From: Frankiales bacterium
GTDB lineage: Bacteria > Actinomycetota > Actinomycetes > Mycobacteriales > SCTD01
DNA length: 21,239 nt
NCBI GenBank assembly: GCA_025965755.1
Contig: JAOPWI010000039.1
Span: forward strand, 1 to 21,239
Reading direction: 5' to 3'
Shown here: positions 20,666 to 21,239 of the stretch, in pieces
Position numbering within the stretch: position 1 is the stretch's first letter
How the letters are laid out: each line of letters starts with the position of its first letter
Translations under genes and position numbers: made by a program
Notes under the pieces: generated by a model
Told to the model about the DNA's origin: nothing
The model's database searches: none
What the model saw: only the letters and a program-made list of their open reading frames with translations

Positions 20666-21239
20666 ACGGGACAGTCGGACATGCGGCACCGGCCTCGACA
20701 CGGCATCGCGCCGCGCGGCTGTGGACTCGCGTCGAGAAGCCCGTCCTGGGCCTCACCGGCATCTTCGGGTTCGTCGGCCTGTGGGAGCTGATGGCCGGGC
20801 TCGGCATCATCAATCCGCTGCTGCTCAGCAGCCCCACCCGGGTCGGCGACGCGTTCGGGCGGCAGCTGGCGTCCGGGCAGTTGTGGTTGGACCTGCAGAC
20901 GTCGTCCGTGGAGTTCGTGCTCGCCTTCGGAATCGCCGCGTGCATCGGCGTGCCGGTGGGGGTGCTCATCGCGGTGTCGAAGCGGGCGGAGTACACCCTC
21001 GACCCCTTCATCTGGGGCCTGTACGTCTCGCCATCCGTAGCGTTCATTCCGTTGCTCATCATCTGGCTGGGATTCGCTCAGCCCACCGTCGTCGCCGTCG
21101 CGGTCATGATTGCCGTGGTCCCCATCATCGTGAACACCCAAGCCGGGGTGCGAGGAGTGAACCCGACGCTGCTGCAAGCGGCGGACGCCTTCGGGGCGTC
21201 GGTCTTCGCTCGCACGGTCAAGGTGCTCTTCCCTGGTGC
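20659..21239 (+). CDS. ABC importer permease 2, cut by the window end
   Basis: A GTG at 20659, seven bases after AGGAGG (20645-20651), opens a frame that runs to the last base without a stop (193 codons visible). The product has a short basic N-terminus, membrane segments such as GLTGIFGFVGLWELMAGLG and ECVL-like helices, the segment SVAFIPLLIIWLGF and the start of the coupling loop LLQAADAFGASVFARTVKVLFP. It is homologous to permease 1, which points to duplication and a heterodimeric channel. About 80-90 residues are expected beyond the window. Confidence 0.9.
   Translation, partial: MVDGTVGHAAPASTRHRAARLWTRVEKPVLGLTGIFGFVGLWELMAGLGIINPLLLSSPTRVGDAFGRQLASGQLWLDLQTSSVEFVLAFGIAACIGVPVGVLIAVSKRAEYTLDPFIWGLYVSPSVAFIPLLIIWLGFAQPTVVAVAVMIAVVPIIVNTQAGVRGVNPTLLQAADAFGASVFARTVKVLFPG

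Noticed and set aside
1..21239. CRISPR arrays, insertion sequences, integrase or phage genes
   Set aside because: I saw no regularly spaced repeats, transposase or integrase motifs or terminal inverted repeats.

Overview
The window is very GC-rich with strongly GC3-biased coding. It uses many GTG starts, 1-8 nt gene overlaps (ATGA, TGATG, GTGA) and apparently leaderless promoters. Together with a 7Fe ferredoxin, an FprA-type reductase and MtrA/MprA-style two-component genes, this points to an actinobacterium. I cannot name the genus. Geodermatophilales, Frankiales or Pseudonocardiales would all fit.

Layout. (1) 1-2134 is a gene-poor, partly decayed stretch. It holds a strong palindromic terminator, a ribbon-helix-helix antitoxin gene overlapping a toxin-like gene that carries a one-base frameshift, a frameshifted membrane-protein remnant, a doubtful small ORF and an intact YccF-family gene. 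(2) 2398-5442 is a MarR regulator divergent from a tightly coupled operon: a 36-codon mini-ORF, a VOC-family dioxygenase-like protein, an alpha/beta hydrolase fused to a luciferase-like DUF5519 domain, and an SDR lacking the normal YxxxK residues. MarR, VOC and MhqD-like hydrolase recall the Bacillus MhqR quinone-stress regulon. (3) 5566-13500 is a coherent envelope module: a lipoprotein, two ABC ATPases, an 884-residue FtsX/MacB-type permease, a COG4705 membrane protein, an OmpR-family response regulator and a sensor kinase. The lipoprotein and COG4705 genes carry the same promoter module, an 11-bp tandem repeat beginning exactly 39 nt before the ATG. This is what a regulon of the adjacent response regulator should look like. 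(4) 13556-15236 (minus) is an FprA-like NADPH:ferredoxin reductase and a 7Fe ferredoxin. (5) 15663-21239 (plus) is a putative catabolic and uptake operon: an atypical DHDPS/NAL-family lyase, an ornithine cyclodeaminase/mu-crystallin-family protein, and a NitT/TauT-type ABC importer (lipoprotein, ATPase, two permeases, the second cut by the window end).

How the parts may work together. The kinase and response regulator probably sense an envelope signal and switch on the lipoprotein/ABC/FtsX operon and the COG4705 gene. The ferredoxin pair and the divergent catabolic operon have related TGTAYACA palindromes in their promoter regions. They may therefore share one repressor, perhaps of the GntR/FadR type, not encoded here. 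In that case the ferredoxin pair could feed electrons to an oxygenase encoded beyond the window. The strongest candidates for something undescribed are the two-component-controlled envelope module and the catabolic locus with its active-site-altered lyase. No tRNA, rRNA, CRISPR array, insertion sequence or complete mobile element was recognised.
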